Both the position numbers and the translations under genes were made by a program. The notes beneath the pieces were generated by a model that was not told the DNA's origin, ran no database searches, and saw only the letters and a list, made by a program, of their open reading frames with translations. Positions 1-6,076 of a stretch of 7,660 nt of DNA are shown here, in pieces (position 1 is the stretch's first letter; each line of letters opens with the position of its first letter). The DNA comes from Candidatus Omnitrophota bacterium (lineage in GTDB: Bacteria > Omnitrophota > Gorgyraeia > Gygaellales > Profunditerraquicolaceae), in the NCBI GenBank assembly GCA_028687525.1, contig JAQTZX010000055.1, positions 1 to 7,660 of the forward strand. Direction: 5' to 3'.

Positions 1-1217
1 TCTGTTGAAGACCATGCGGTCTGCCAAGGGCCTTCGGGCCCCGCACTGCTCTCCTGCAGGGAATAATCCGCATCCGGAACTCTCTGCCATTGTAAATGCC
101 CCTGCGCAAGCGCGGTTTTATCGAATACGGGAGGAGAAACACCTGCCCGTATGTCGTCAATGAAATAGGTACCCGGACAATAATACTGAAATTGCAGTTT
201 GTTGATATCGCGCAGATCAAAATCGACGGATACCGCGCTCAAAGGAACGGTTATTCTGGTCCATCTCCCGTACCGGGCAGACTGCCCTGACCAAACCACA
301 TCTTTGGTATCATCGGTAAAATGCTTCCCGTTATCGTAAAATTGTACCGCCAGGTTATTATCCATGCCGTTTTCCGGAAGCGCGTAAACCCACAGGGTCA
401 ACCGGTCATTACGACCGGGTTCCAGGTCCACATGCCAGAACGTCTGTTCATCGCCGGCATCGGTTTTCAAATACCTTCTCTCCTGCGACTGAATACCGGT
501 GCCTGACCAATTGAACGGGGTCATCAATTTCCAGGAATGGGCGCCTTCCAGAACCGGTTCCCCGGCGGAGGAAAAATCAACGGTATCGTCATCATTCCAT
601 TTCCACCCGTATTCTGCCGCGGTTGAACCGGCGCGTTGTTCCGGCTCGAATGACTGATAAACCCGGTCACGGCGGAAAGAACCGATATCATCGAAATAAT
701 ACGTGCCCGGGTGATAATTGATGAACTGTACTTTATCCACATCGGCACAGTTAAAATCAGGCGGGAGCTGGCTGTAGAGAACATGTAATTCCGTCCATCG
801 TCCGTAAAAAGCGGTTTGCGTAGTCCACACTTCGAAACCGGTGGAATTATAGTTACCGTGGTCGAAAAACTGTACCCCGACATTATTATCGGTACCGTTT
901 TGAGGCAGGGCATAAATATAAAAAACAAATCGGTCGTTTTTAACCGGGTTTAGATCAAAATGCCAGGTATTCACCTGGGAAGGAATACCGGTCCCTCCCC
1001 AATTTCCGGAAAAAGACAATTGCCAGGACCACAGGCCCCCCTGTACCGGGAAACCTCCGTCGCTGCTTAAGCGCAGGACATCTGCGCCGTTAACTCCCCA
1101 TCCATACAAGTTCAATTGGGTTTCAAAATCCTGGTATCGTAAACCGGCTAATGAAGCGGGAACAAGCAGAAAAACAAAAAAAAGGGAAAACAGGCCGGCT
1201 TTCAAAAAGTTTCTCAT
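1..1217 (-). CDS. Secreted protein with two tandem jelly-roll-like modules (3' end outside window)
   Basis: An open frame runs from ATG at 1217 to the left edge with no stop, giving 405 whole codons of a longer protein. Residues 1-24 are a clear signal peptide (MRNFLK, hydrophobic core, cleavage near SLA|G), so the product is exported. Two homologous modules follow, about 28-180 and 187-357. Matching blocks are WSWQLSFSGNWGGTGIPSQ (63-81) with HSWKLMTPFNWSGTGIQSQ (227-245), YALPQNGTDNN with YALPENGMDNN, YGRWT with YGRWT, and HPGTYYFDDI with CPGTYFIDDI. The pattern (aromatic-rich beta strands, closing FDDI/IDDI) is typical of carbohydrate-binding-module-like jelly rolls, though no specific family is certain. 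From about 361 a fibronectin-III-like segment begins (LQWQRVPDADYSLQES). An in-frame TAA lies eight codons upstream of the ATG. No Shine-Dalgarno is visible, but a good promoter lies just upstream (1243-1271). It could bind polysaccharide or act in adhesion. The catalytic part, if any, is off the edge. Confidence 0.88.
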   Translation of the reverse strand, partial: MRNFLKAGLFSLFFVFLLVPASLAGLRYQDFETQLNLYGWGVNGADVLRLSSDGGFPVQGGLWSWQLSFSGNWGGTGIPSQVNTWHFDLNPVKNDRFVFYIYALPQNGTDNNVGVQFFDHGNYNSTGFEVWTTQTAFYGRWTELHVLYSQLPPDFNCADVDKVQFINYHPGTYYFDDIGSFRRDRVYQSFEPEQRAGSTAAEYGWKWNDDDTVDFSSAGEPVLEGAHSWKLMTPFNWSGTGIQSQERRYLKTDAGDEQTFWHVDLEPGRNDRLTLWVYALPENGMDNNLAVQFYDNGKHFTDDTKDVVWSGQSARYGRWTRITVPLSAVSVDFDLRDINKLQFQYYCPGTYFIDDIRAGVSPPVFDKTALAQGHLQWQRVPDADYSLQESSAGPEGPWQTAWSST

Positions 1218-1242
1218 CAGTTTTTCGCAAAATTACGGGTGA

Positions 1243-1271
1243 AGTATGCCCTCTGAAGGACACTTTGTCAA
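1243..1271 (-). promoter_or_regulatory. Sigma-70-type promoter for the secreted protein gene
   Basis: On the minus strand a perfect TTGACA (1271-1266) is followed by a 17-base spacer and CATACT (1248-1243, four of six consensus positions). The expected start of transcription is near 1236, giving a leader of about 20 bases before the ATG at 1217. The promoter lies in the 79-base gap after the PilP-like gene, so the secreted protein is probably a separate transcription unit. This is a match by eye. Confidence 0.68.
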
Positions 1272-1280
1272 ACATGAAAG

Positions 1281-1300
1281 CGGGGTTTATCGGGGTTTAT
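1281..1300. repeat. Perfect tandem 10-bp duplication over a stop codon
   Basis: The decamer cggggtttat occurs twice in direct succession (1281-1290 and 1291-1300). The second copy contains the TAA stop of the PilP-like gene (1297-1299). The duplication adds nothing to the protein because the first copy read on the minus strand already supplies the stop. It looks like a small slippage event. Confidence 0.8.
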
Positions 1301-1677
1301 TCTGCAACCGTATCCCCTATCATAAAAACCTTTTCTTCCCGCCGAAATTTTACCATTACCCGCTCACGGTTAATCCCGGTAATGACCCCTCCGCAAACCG
1401 AATCTCCGGGCACATAAGCGTTTTTCCCGATCACCGTCAGAGGATTGGTCTTATTATAGGAAATACCGGCGATAGTACAACGCGGGTCTTTTCGGTCTCC
1501 ACCTGGCCCCAAAGGAGATCCGGCAACAGAAGTATTCCCGGATAATTTCCGGCGGGCAACAGAAGAGATATTACTCCGGGAGATAACCCCGGTTTTCAAC
1601 CCCGTCAGCGCCCAGAAAACAAGAGCAACCGGCACCAATACGCTGAGAAATATAACCTGCGATTTACGCGTCGCCAT
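1297..1677 (-). CDS. Single-span PilP/GspC-like periplasmic protein
   Basis: A 126-residue protein with a short basic N-terminus (MATRKSQ), one hydrophobic span at about 8-27, a low-complexity Ser/Gly linker, and a small beta-rich C-terminal domain from about residue 66. That domain (CTIAGISYNKTNPLTVIG, then YVPGDSVCGGVITGINRERV, ending KVFMIGDTV) follows the layout of the PilP / GspC homology-region / GspB fold: a 'nPlavi' strand, a 'GD.i.g..v..I' turn and a final hydrophobic strand. Family members bridge inner-membrane and secretin parts of type II secretion or type IV pilus machines. No other secretion gene is in the window, so the role is inferred from fold alone. Cysteines at about 67 and 94 could form a disulfide. 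The start is ATG 1677, with GTG 1680 directly before it as an alternative; neither has a clear ribosome site. It starts 19 bases after the PC4-like gene and is probably cotranscribed with it. Confidence 0.72.
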   Translation of the reverse strand: MATRKSQVIFLSVLVPVALVFWALTGLKTGVISRSNISSVARRKLSGNTSVAGSPLGPGGDRKDPRCTIAGISYNKTNPLTVIGKNAYVPGDSVCGGVITGINRERVMVKFRREEKVFMIGDTVAE

Positions 1678-1696
1678 CACACACCATAAGAATTTA

Positions 1697-1933
1697 TCAT
1701 CCCATATTACCCAAAGCCTCGTTTATTAACGGCAATATACCCTCTAATTCCGCCTTGGATAAACGGCCCAGCTTGGCGAAACGGGGATTCCCTTCGGCAT
1801 CCTTGTTTTCCCGGGAAAGTTGTAATTTCCGTGGACCGTTATTATAGGAATAAACACTTACCACTATTTTTCCGGTTTCAGTCTCATAGGGTTTAGTAAA
1901 AATCTGCTGATCCAGACTGCTGTCGTAAGGCAT
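1697..1933 (-). CDS. Small PC4/p15-like protein, putative ssDNA-binding
   Basis: A 78-residue protein that starts at ATG 1933 behind a perfect AAAGGAGG (1939-1946, five bases away). The core IVVSVYSYNNGPRKLQLSRE, a short turn, FAKLGRLSKAELEGILPLI and a terminal helix follow the PC4/p15 layout: curved beta strands with a basic 'kl.l.R' strand, a 'kG..L...E' turn and a C-terminal helix. PC4-like proteins bind single-stranded DNA and, in phage and bacterial members, affect transcription or recombination. Similar short proteins are generally annotated as hypothetical. Its ribosome site lies in the 21-base gap after the release-factor-like gene, so the two form one transcript. The gene is very likely real; the PC4 assignment is by pattern and is moderate. 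Confidence 0.78.
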   Translation of the reverse strand: MPYDSSLDQQIFTKPYETETGKIVVSVYSYNNGPRKLQLSRENKDAEGNPRFAKLGRLSKAELEGILPLINEALGNMG

Positions 1934-1954
1934 AGTATCCTCCTTTTATCAGGG

Positions 1955-2314
1955 TTAATCCTGTTCTCGTACAGAAGCACGTAATGCTTTTTTTCGAGAA
2001 TGGCGGCGTTTTGCTTCCAATATCCTCAATTTAAGAGCTCGCGGTTTTTTACGATTCTGCCGCTTAAACTTCTCAATACGCTCCCTTTCTATTCCCGCGT
2101 TTCTTCGTATTAAACATCCTATCTTTTCAGCCAGTATCTGCCGGGCCCGTAACCGGTTCAACAACTGAGAACGTTCCTCCCGGCATTTAACCGTTATTCC
2201 CGTGGGAATATGTTTCAAATACACACAGGTGGAAGTTTTATTAACCTTCTGGCCTCCCGGCCCGGGGGAACGGATGAAACGTTCTTCGAGATCTATTTCA
2301 CGAATATCTTTCAT
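1955..2314 (-). CDS. GGQ-domain peptide chain release factor-like protein (ArfB/MTRFR type)
   Basis: A 119-residue protein made only of the catalytic domain of class I release factors. The motif RSPGPGGQKVNKTSTCV sits at 15-31, with the GGQ tripeptide at 20-22 whose glutamine positions water for peptidyl-tRNA hydrolysis. The following GITVKCREERSQLLNRLRAR block (39-58) matches the family. There is no codon-recognition domain. The C-terminal third is a basic helix rich in Lys and Arg, ending ILEAKRRHSRKK, as in ArfB (YaeJ) and mitochondrial MTRFR/C12orf65, where the tail enters the empty mRNA channel or contacts the large subunit. The likely role is rescue of stalled ribosomes. It resembles the MTRFR-type short proteins as much as canonical ArfB (about 140 residues), so the symbol is left open. 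No Shine-Dalgarno precedes the ATG; a -10 box only six bases upstream suggests a leaderless message. It heads a small cluster with the PC4-like and PilP-like genes. Confidence 0.9.
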   Translation of the reverse strand: MKDIREIDLEERFIRSPGPGGQKVNKTSTCVYLKHIPTGITVKCREERSQLLNRLRARQILAEKIGCLIRRNAGIERERIEKFKRQNRKKPRALKLRILEAKRRHSRKKALRASVREQD

Positions 2315-2320
2315 GGATTT

Positions 2321-2348
2321 ATTATAGACTAAAAACCGGAAATTGCAA
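2321..2348 (-). promoter_or_regulatory. Promoter predicting a leaderless mRNA for the release-factor-like gene
   Basis: Minus strand: TTGCAA (2348-2343, four of six -35 positions), 16-base spacer, perfect TATAAT (2326-2321). TTTGCA with a 17-base spacer is an equal alternative -35. The start codon A is at 2314, so a start seven bases past the -10 falls on the ATG itself. There is no Shine-Dalgarno. A run of ten A (T on the minus strand) at 2347-2356 overlaps and extends upstream of the -35 and might act like an UP element. Confidence 0.55.
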
Positions 2349-2367
2349 AAAAAAAACAGGGTTTCAA

Positions 2368-2448
2368 AAAAATGGGGACGGTTCTATTTTTTATACTCGC
2401 GGGCGGGAACAAAAAATAGAACCGTCCCCATTTTTCGTCCCCATTTTT
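2368..2448. repeat. REP-like 25-bp-arm palindrome with an extra 13-bp direct copy
   Basis: Arms at 2368-2392 and 2411-2435 are exact 25-base reverse complements around an 18-base GC-rich loop. The core is tggggacggttcta flanked by A/T runs. The 13-mer cgtccccattttt that closes the right arm (2423-2435) is repeated directly at 2436-2448, followed by a short cgggc-aaa-gcccg hairpin (2451-2463). As I recall, GGGGACGG-type palindromes with A/T borders recur between genes in many environmental bacterial genomes that encode REP-associated IS200-like (Y1) transposases; none is in this window. Read on the minus strand, the 3' arm ends in a run of seven T (2372-2366), so it may also terminate transcription of the methyltransferase gene. 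Confidence 0.82.
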
Positions 2449-2480
2449 CCCGGGCAAAGCCCGTGGCCTGCGTCAAATGG

Positions 2481-3431
2481 TTAAGCGGTTTTCTTAAGCC
2501 TGGCGACAAAAAATCCTTCCCATAGACCATCAGGTATGATCCTGGCGGTAAACCGTATTTGAGAGGAAAATTGCCGGCCTTGCCAGGATTCCAACCCGCA
2601 GACTGTCGAAACACCGGGAAGCTCCACGGGCACCGCCTCTATATCAAAAGACTTCTGAAGCGCCCAGTCTATCACCTCCTCATTCTCTTCAGGAGAAAAA
2701 GTACAGGTGGAATAAACCAACTCTCCTCCTTCTTTCAGGCAGGAAAGAGCGGAAATAATCAATCTCTTTTGTTTATGGGCCATTTCCCTGACTTTCCGTT
2801 CGCTCCAATAAGCAAAAGATTTCGGTTCATTTGCGTGAAAACGGGCCTCGCAGGAACAAGGGACATCAAGCAGTATCTTATCAAAATACCCGGAAAAATT
2901 TTTCCCCGCGCGCACCCCGTCCATAAGTATAACCTTCACGGAATCAACACCCTGGGAACGCAAGGTGGAACATAGTTTATAATACCGCGGACGTATCTTC
3001 TCTATCGCGGTCAATTCCACCCCTGTGCCCGCCAGTGAAGCTATCTGGCAGGCTTTGGCGCCGGGGGCGGCGCACATATCAAGGATACATTCTCCCGCAT
3101 GCGGACGCAACACCAGCGCCGGAATCCTGCTGGAAAGATTCTGGACATATATCAAACCGTCCCCATAAACCGGGCTATCCTGCAATTCCCTGAATCCCGA
3201 ACGCAGGATAAAACTTCCCGGCGGATAGAAGAGTTCGGTACACTGTATATTATCGCCGGCCAGCCGTTCACGAAGCGATCCCAAAGATATCTTACGGTAA
3301 TTTATACGAAAGGTATATTGTTTCACGGACTGAAAAGAATCCCGTATCCGGGCAAATTCAAGGGGATGGATACGTTCGAGTTTTTCGAGGAATCCGGGAG
3401 GAATAACAGTTTTATTTCTGACCGTATTCAT
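2481..3431 (-). CDS. NOP2/RsmB-family RNA cytosine-C5 methyltransferase
   Basis: A 316-residue S-adenosylmethionine-dependent methyltransferase that makes 5-methylcytosine in rRNA or tRNA. Residues 1-90 match the small N-terminal RNA-binding part of the RsmF/NSUN group, including FRINYRKIS and a segment just before the Rossmann core (YVQNLSS, 95-101). Motif I is ILDMCAAPGAK (116-126), with Ala where most members have a second Gly. Motif IV is LLDVPCSC with Cys192, which releases the product. Motif VI is VYSTCTFSPEENEEV with Cys243, the usual nucleophile. The C-terminus (ARIIPDGLWEGFFVARLKK) is the family's closing strand. There is no NusB-like N-terminal domain, so it is not a full RsmB, and there is no C-terminal PUA-like extension as in E. 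coli RsmF. The substrate position cannot be read from the sequence. GGGAG before the ATG overlaps the end of the upstream gene (15-base gap), so the two are cotranscribed. Confidence 0.93.
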   Translation of the reverse strand: MNTVRNKTVIPPGFLEKLERIHPLEFARIRDSFQSVKQYTFRINYRKISLGSLRERLAGDNIQCTELFYPPGSFILRSGFRELQDSPVYGDGLIYVQNLSSRIPALVLRPHAGECILDMCAAPGAKACQIASLAGTGVELTAIEKIRPRYYKLCSTLRSQGVDSVKVILMDGVRAGKNFSGYFDKILLDVPCSCEARFHANEPKSFAYWSERKVREMAHKQKRLIISALSCLKEGGELVYSTCTFSPEENEEVIDWALQKSFDIEAVPVELPGVSTVCGLESWQGRQFSSQIRFTARIIPDGLWEGFFVARLKKTA

Positions 3432-3446
3432 ACCTGCGGCGCTCCC

Positions 3447-4040
3447 TTATTCTTTACCCGGACTTTTATGCGCGGCCAGGTATAGATTGTCGCTTTCTTC
3501 CCGGGTGATCATCGTTCTTTTCCCGTTCCGGACATCCTCGATAACAAAATAGCTTTCTGTTTTATTCCTGGTATCGATACTGGTATAAGAGATCTTTTTG
3601 TCTGAGGTAAAAAAAGGATCCAGGTTCACCAGCCCGGCATCCGCGTCCCACGTCAGGCGTTTCCGCGCGGCGGGATTACTTGTATCTAAAATGAATATCT
3701 CGGATTTAAGGTTCTTTTTGCCTATGTTTACCGCGAAGACAACCTGTTGTGATCCTGGTTCCCGGTCCGGGGCCAGATACGGCGGAGAATCGGGGATACG
3801 CCCGCTTTTCAAAAGATCAATAGTACGGTAATCGATTTCATCGCACTTAGCGAAATCCCGGTTGTCCACGTCTTTACATTCCCGGCAATACCGGGGATTT
3901 TCAATACCGCAGGGAGTATCGACTGTTTCCTGCCGGTATGAAACACGGGTTTGCGCATAAGACAAAACCGAAGAAACGACCAAAACCGTTATTGAAAAGG
4001 TTAACACCACGAGAAAAAAAACGTTCCTGTTTCCGTGCAT
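3447..4040 (-). CDS. Secreted protein with a Cys cluster and TolB/PD40-like C-terminus
   Basis: A 197-residue protein with an N-terminal signal peptide (hydrophobic about 7-27, cleavage near SYA|QT at 29). The mature N-terminus has four close cysteines, C44, C52, C55 and C66 (C-x7-C-x2-C-x10-C), in PCGIENPRYCRECKDVDNRD. From about 100 it reads like one or two blades of a TolB/PD40 beta-propeller: VVFAVNIGKKN, EIFILDTSNPAARKRLTWD, then NLDPFFTSDKKISYTS and a further SYFVIEDVRNGKRTMIT strand pair. A complete propeller needs more blades, so it may oligomerise or be a shortened relative. A TTG seven codons upstream (4061) keeps the frame open, but the perfect AAAGGAGG four bases before the ATG at 4040 fixes that start. 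The function is unknown. It is the first gene of a two-gene unit with the RNA methyltransferase, with which no functional link is obvious. Confidence 0.78.
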   Translation of the reverse strand: MHGNRNVFFLVVLTFSITVLVVSSVLSYAQTRVSYRQETVDTPCGIENPRYCRECKDVDNRDFAKCDEIDYRTIDLLKSGRIPDSPPYLAPDREPGSQQVVFAVNIGKKNLKSEIFILDTSNPAARKRLTWDADAGLVNLDPFFTSDKKISYTSIDTRNKTESYFVIEDVRNGKRTMITREESDNLYLAAHKSPGKE

Positions 4041-4044
4041 GCAT

Positions 4045-4052
4045 CCTCCTTT
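4045..4052 (-). promoter_or_regulatory. Ribosome binding site fixing the start at 4040
   Basis: Perfect AAAGGAGG on the minus strand, four bases before the ATG at 4040. A longer reading from TTG 4061 would place this site inside the coding region, which argues for the shorter protein. No convincing promoter is visible in the 101-base gap after queH; TATAGT near 4100 has no matching -35. Confidence 0.8.
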
Positions 4053-4141
4053 CCGAGGCAAAACGGTAAAAAAATAACCGGAATATGACTATACTCTGCG
4101 ATATTCGCCGCCTTTCGGTTCCAGAATCATAATCTATTTTA

Positions 4142-4669
4142 CTATACCCTTATGCTATAGACACAGCCGCAATAGTTCTGCCGGTATAGATTATGCAGCT
4201 TGGAAAAATCAGAAGCTTTTTTAAATCCATCCTGCTTTTTGAAATTATAAGGCAAAAAAACATCCTGCGCAATTGACCGGCCTATCTGATTAATCACCTC
4301 ACAATTTTTATGCGGGCTTATGGAAAGAGTGCTCGCGATATATGAAAATCCCAATTCCCCGGCTTTCTTATACGTTTCTTCCAAACGCATCCTGAAACAT
4401 TGTATACAACGGCCCCCGCCTTCCGGATCCCCTTCCAGACCCTTTACTCTTTCATCCCATTTCTTCCGGTCGTATTCGCCGACAACCGTTTCTATATTCA
4501 ATATTTTCCCGGCCGCCCCGGCCGCCGCCAGACGTTTGCGGTATTCGTCTTCCGGATATATATTAGGATTATAAAAAAACCCGGTAACCGAATAGCCGTC
4601 ATCAAGCAGCCTTTGTATGGCGCCGCTTGAGCAAACGCCGCAGCACATGTGCAAAAGGACAGTAGGCAT
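4142..4669 (-). CDS. queH: Epoxyqueuosine reductase QueH
   Basis: A 175-residue protein of the QueH (DUF208) family, which carries out the last step of queuosine synthesis in tRNA, reducing epoxyqueuosine to queuosine at wobble position 34 of GUN-decoding tRNAs. It replaces the cobalamin enzyme QueG in many lineages. Family marks are HMCCGVC at 7-13, the FFYNPNIYPEDEYRKR block (31-46), RCIQCFRMRLEET with C88 and C91, the ASTLSISPHKN loop (112-122), and YRQNYCGCVYS with C167 and C169 at the C-terminus. The conserved Cys pairs hold a [4Fe-4S] cluster and a neighbouring iron in the family. All expected residues are present and the length is usual. The ATG lies six bases after the stop of the flavin-reductase-like gene with no Shine-Dalgarno, so translation is probably coupled. 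No other queuosine gene is in the window. Confidence 0.95.
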   Translation of the reverse strand: MPTVLLHMCCGVCSSGAIQRLLDDGYSVTGFFYNPNIYPEDEYRKRLAAAGAAGKILNIETVVGEYDRKKWDERVKGLEGDPEGGGRCIQCFRMRLEETYKKAGELGFSYIASTLSISPHKNCEVINQIGRSIAQDVFLPYNFKKQDGFKKASDFSKLHNLYRQNYCGCVYSIRV

Positions 4670-4675
4670 AAAAAT

Positions 4676-5224
4676 CTATAAACGCATATCTACGGTTTTC
4701 CCGGAAGTAGTAAAGCGGCTTCCTCCGAGATGATAAATCAGCTTTATCCCGTCAGTATCCCAGTATTCCCGGAATATCCCCTCTTCCGCTTCCGCGTAGA
4801 TCACTTCTCCGGAAAATAAAATATGGTCGCCGTATTCTTTTGTGTCGCGGACATAACATTCAATATGTCCGGCACATTCACCGATAACGGGTGTTCTCAC
4901 CAACCGCTTTGCCTTAACCGGAGTCAGACCGGCTTCCGAAAACTTCTCCCGCTCCCTGCCCGATACACTTCCGCATAAAACCGTTTCTTTCAAAAGCGGT
5001 TCACCGGGGATATTGATAATGAATTCTCCCGATTTCCCTATGAATTCGCAGGTTAGATGCGATTTTGCGATGCTTATTCCCGTCAACGGCGGCTTCCGGC
5101 ACAAAGGGGAATGCCACGCGACAGTCACGATATCGGTCTTATCCTTATACGCGGAAGTAACCAGTATCAGGTTTCCGCTGTTGATAAAACGAAGTGCTTT
5201 CTCTTTAGGGACTTCGATCTTCAT
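4676..5224 (-). CDS. Flavin reductase-like FMN-binding split-barrel protein
   Basis: A 182-residue protein of the flavin reductase-like domain family (flavoredoxin / HpaC-type split barrel), cytoplasmic and expected to bind FMN. Supporting features are the opening strand NLILVTSAYKDKTDIVTVAWHSPL, the segment PPLTGISIAKSHLTCEFIGKSGEFIINIP (about 45-73), the helix before ETVLCGSVSGREREKFSEAGL, and the closing GHIECYVRDTKEYGDHILFSGEVIYAEAEEG, a family hallmark for the barrel and dimer interface. Members pass electrons from NAD(P)H or ferredoxin to flavins or iron centres; the donor and acceptor here are unknown. It sits immediately before queH (six bases), so it could supply electrons to it, but this is inference from position only. 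AAAGG lies 11 to 15 bases upstream of ATG 5224, rather far for a strong ribosome site. Confidence 0.88.
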   Translation of the reverse strand: MKIEVPKEKALRFINSGNLILVTSAYKDKTDIVTVAWHSPLCRKPPLTGISIAKSHLTCEFIGKSGEFIINIPGEPLLKETVLCGSVSGREREKFSEAGLTPVKAKRLVRTPVIGECAGHIECYVRDTKEYGDHILFSGEVIYAEAEEGIFREYWDTDGIKLIYHLGGSRFTTSGKTVDMRL

Positions 5225-5251
5225 ATGTTATCCGCCTTTCAACTCATGCAC

Positions 5252-6076
5252 CTACGCACTTAAATCTAAATTCATCCCATCCGTTGCCGCGGTAACTTCG
5301 ATCTTCAGCCTCCGGCTCAACTCTTCCGCCAGTATCCGCGGCCGCCCCTTCAACATGCTCATACCAAAATGGGTAAGGACCGCTTTTTTCGGTTTTATTC
5401 TGCGTATAAGAACCTCCGCTTCCGAAAGGCTCAAATGAGCTATCTCCGGCCGCGGGTTTACGAACACAACTCCGATTATCAGAATATCCGATTCTGCGTA
5501 AAAATCCGGCAATCCGTCGAAATACGCCGTATCGCTCAACAGGCCGATCCGGGTGCCGCCGATCTTGAACTTTAAACCGTATGTTTCGGCGGGATGGATG
5601 TGCCGCATGGAAGTCTGAAACTCAAAACTGCCGACTTTATATGACCGGCGTTCGGACATAACTTCGATCCGAGCGGGAAACTTACGCACATATTTGAAAA
5701 CAACAGGGTCCACTGCCAAGGCGTCGGACGGACAGAAAACAACGCCTCTTTTCTTGAATCCTCCTTCCGTCATAGCTTCGATCATAACATTGATATCGCC
5801 GCTATGGTCGAGATGCCGGTGAGTAAGAATTACGGCATCCAATCCGGCAGGATCAAGCTTCGGTTTACTGCGTGCGCATCGGACCAGGCATCCCGGGCCG
5901 GGATCGATAAGCACCTGCGTTCCCCCGCAATTAACCCACAGTCCTCCGGAGGCGCGCAATTGCCTGATCATGACGAACCGCGCGCCGGCAGTACCCAGAA
6001 ATTTAATATAATCAGCCGCTGGACGGGTTGTCGTTTTTTTCGTTTTTTTCAAGCCATAGTTTACGTAATTCTTCAT
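5252..6076 (-). CDS. MBL-fold metallohydrolase, RNase Z/PhnP-like branch
   Basis: A metallo-beta-lactamase-fold hydrolase, 274 residues from the ATG at 6076. The fold starts at IKFLGTAGARF (24-34). Metal ligands are visible in order: THRHLDHSGD (His86, His88, Asp90, His91), RHIHP (His159/His161), LSDTAYFD (Asp182), and LTHFGM (His236), with a further conserved-looking His214. This set and the GPG turn (60-62) fit the branch with RNase Z, PhnP and related phosphodiesterases rather than glyoxalase II. The substrate cannot be named. The first 23 residues (many Lys and Thr) come from the overlap with the NYN gene and look unconserved, so the true start may be downstream. No ATG or GTG lies between, only TTG at codon 9 and rare ATT at codon 24 just past the upstream stop. 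Its partner upstream is a ribonuclease, so an RNA substrate is plausible. Confidence 0.88.
   Translation of the reverse strand: MKNYVNYGLKKTKKTTTRPAADYIKFLGTAGARFVMIRQLRASGGLWVNCGGTQVLIDPGPGCLVRCARSKPKLDPAGLDAVILTHRHLDHSGDINVMIEAMTEGGFKKRGVVFCPSDALAVDPVVFKYVRKFPARIEVMSERRSYKVGSFEFQTSMRHIHPAETYGLKFKIGGTRIGLLSDTAYFDGLPDFYAESDILIIGVVFVNPRPEIAHLSLSEAEVLIRRIKPKKAVLTHFGMSMLKGRPRILAEELSRRLKIEVTAATDGMNLDLSA

Noticed and set aside
524..928. Minus-strand 134-residue open frame inside the left end
   Set aside because: It lies in another frame of the secreted repeat protein, has no family features, and the true frame shows a signal peptide and tandem homology through the same bases.
2343..2975. Plus-strand open frames opposite the methyltransferase
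   Set aside because: They are antisense to a gene with complete catalytic motifs, and their translations show no family features or ribosome sites.
4062..4141. Rho-independent terminator or promoter between queH and the secreted TolB-like gene
   Set aside because: GAATAT/ATATTC can pair, but it is only six AT-rich pairs around a 14-base loop and is separated from the T run. TATAGT near 4100 has no adequate -35. Neither is convincing.
6012..6076. Programmed -1 frameshift from the NYN gene into the MBL gene at A-AAA-AAC heptamers
   Set aside because: The heptamers are in the right phase for -1 slippage in the NYN frame, but the MBL frame is +1 relative to it, so -1 slippage would not join the two proteins. 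The NYN protein is also already the family's full length.
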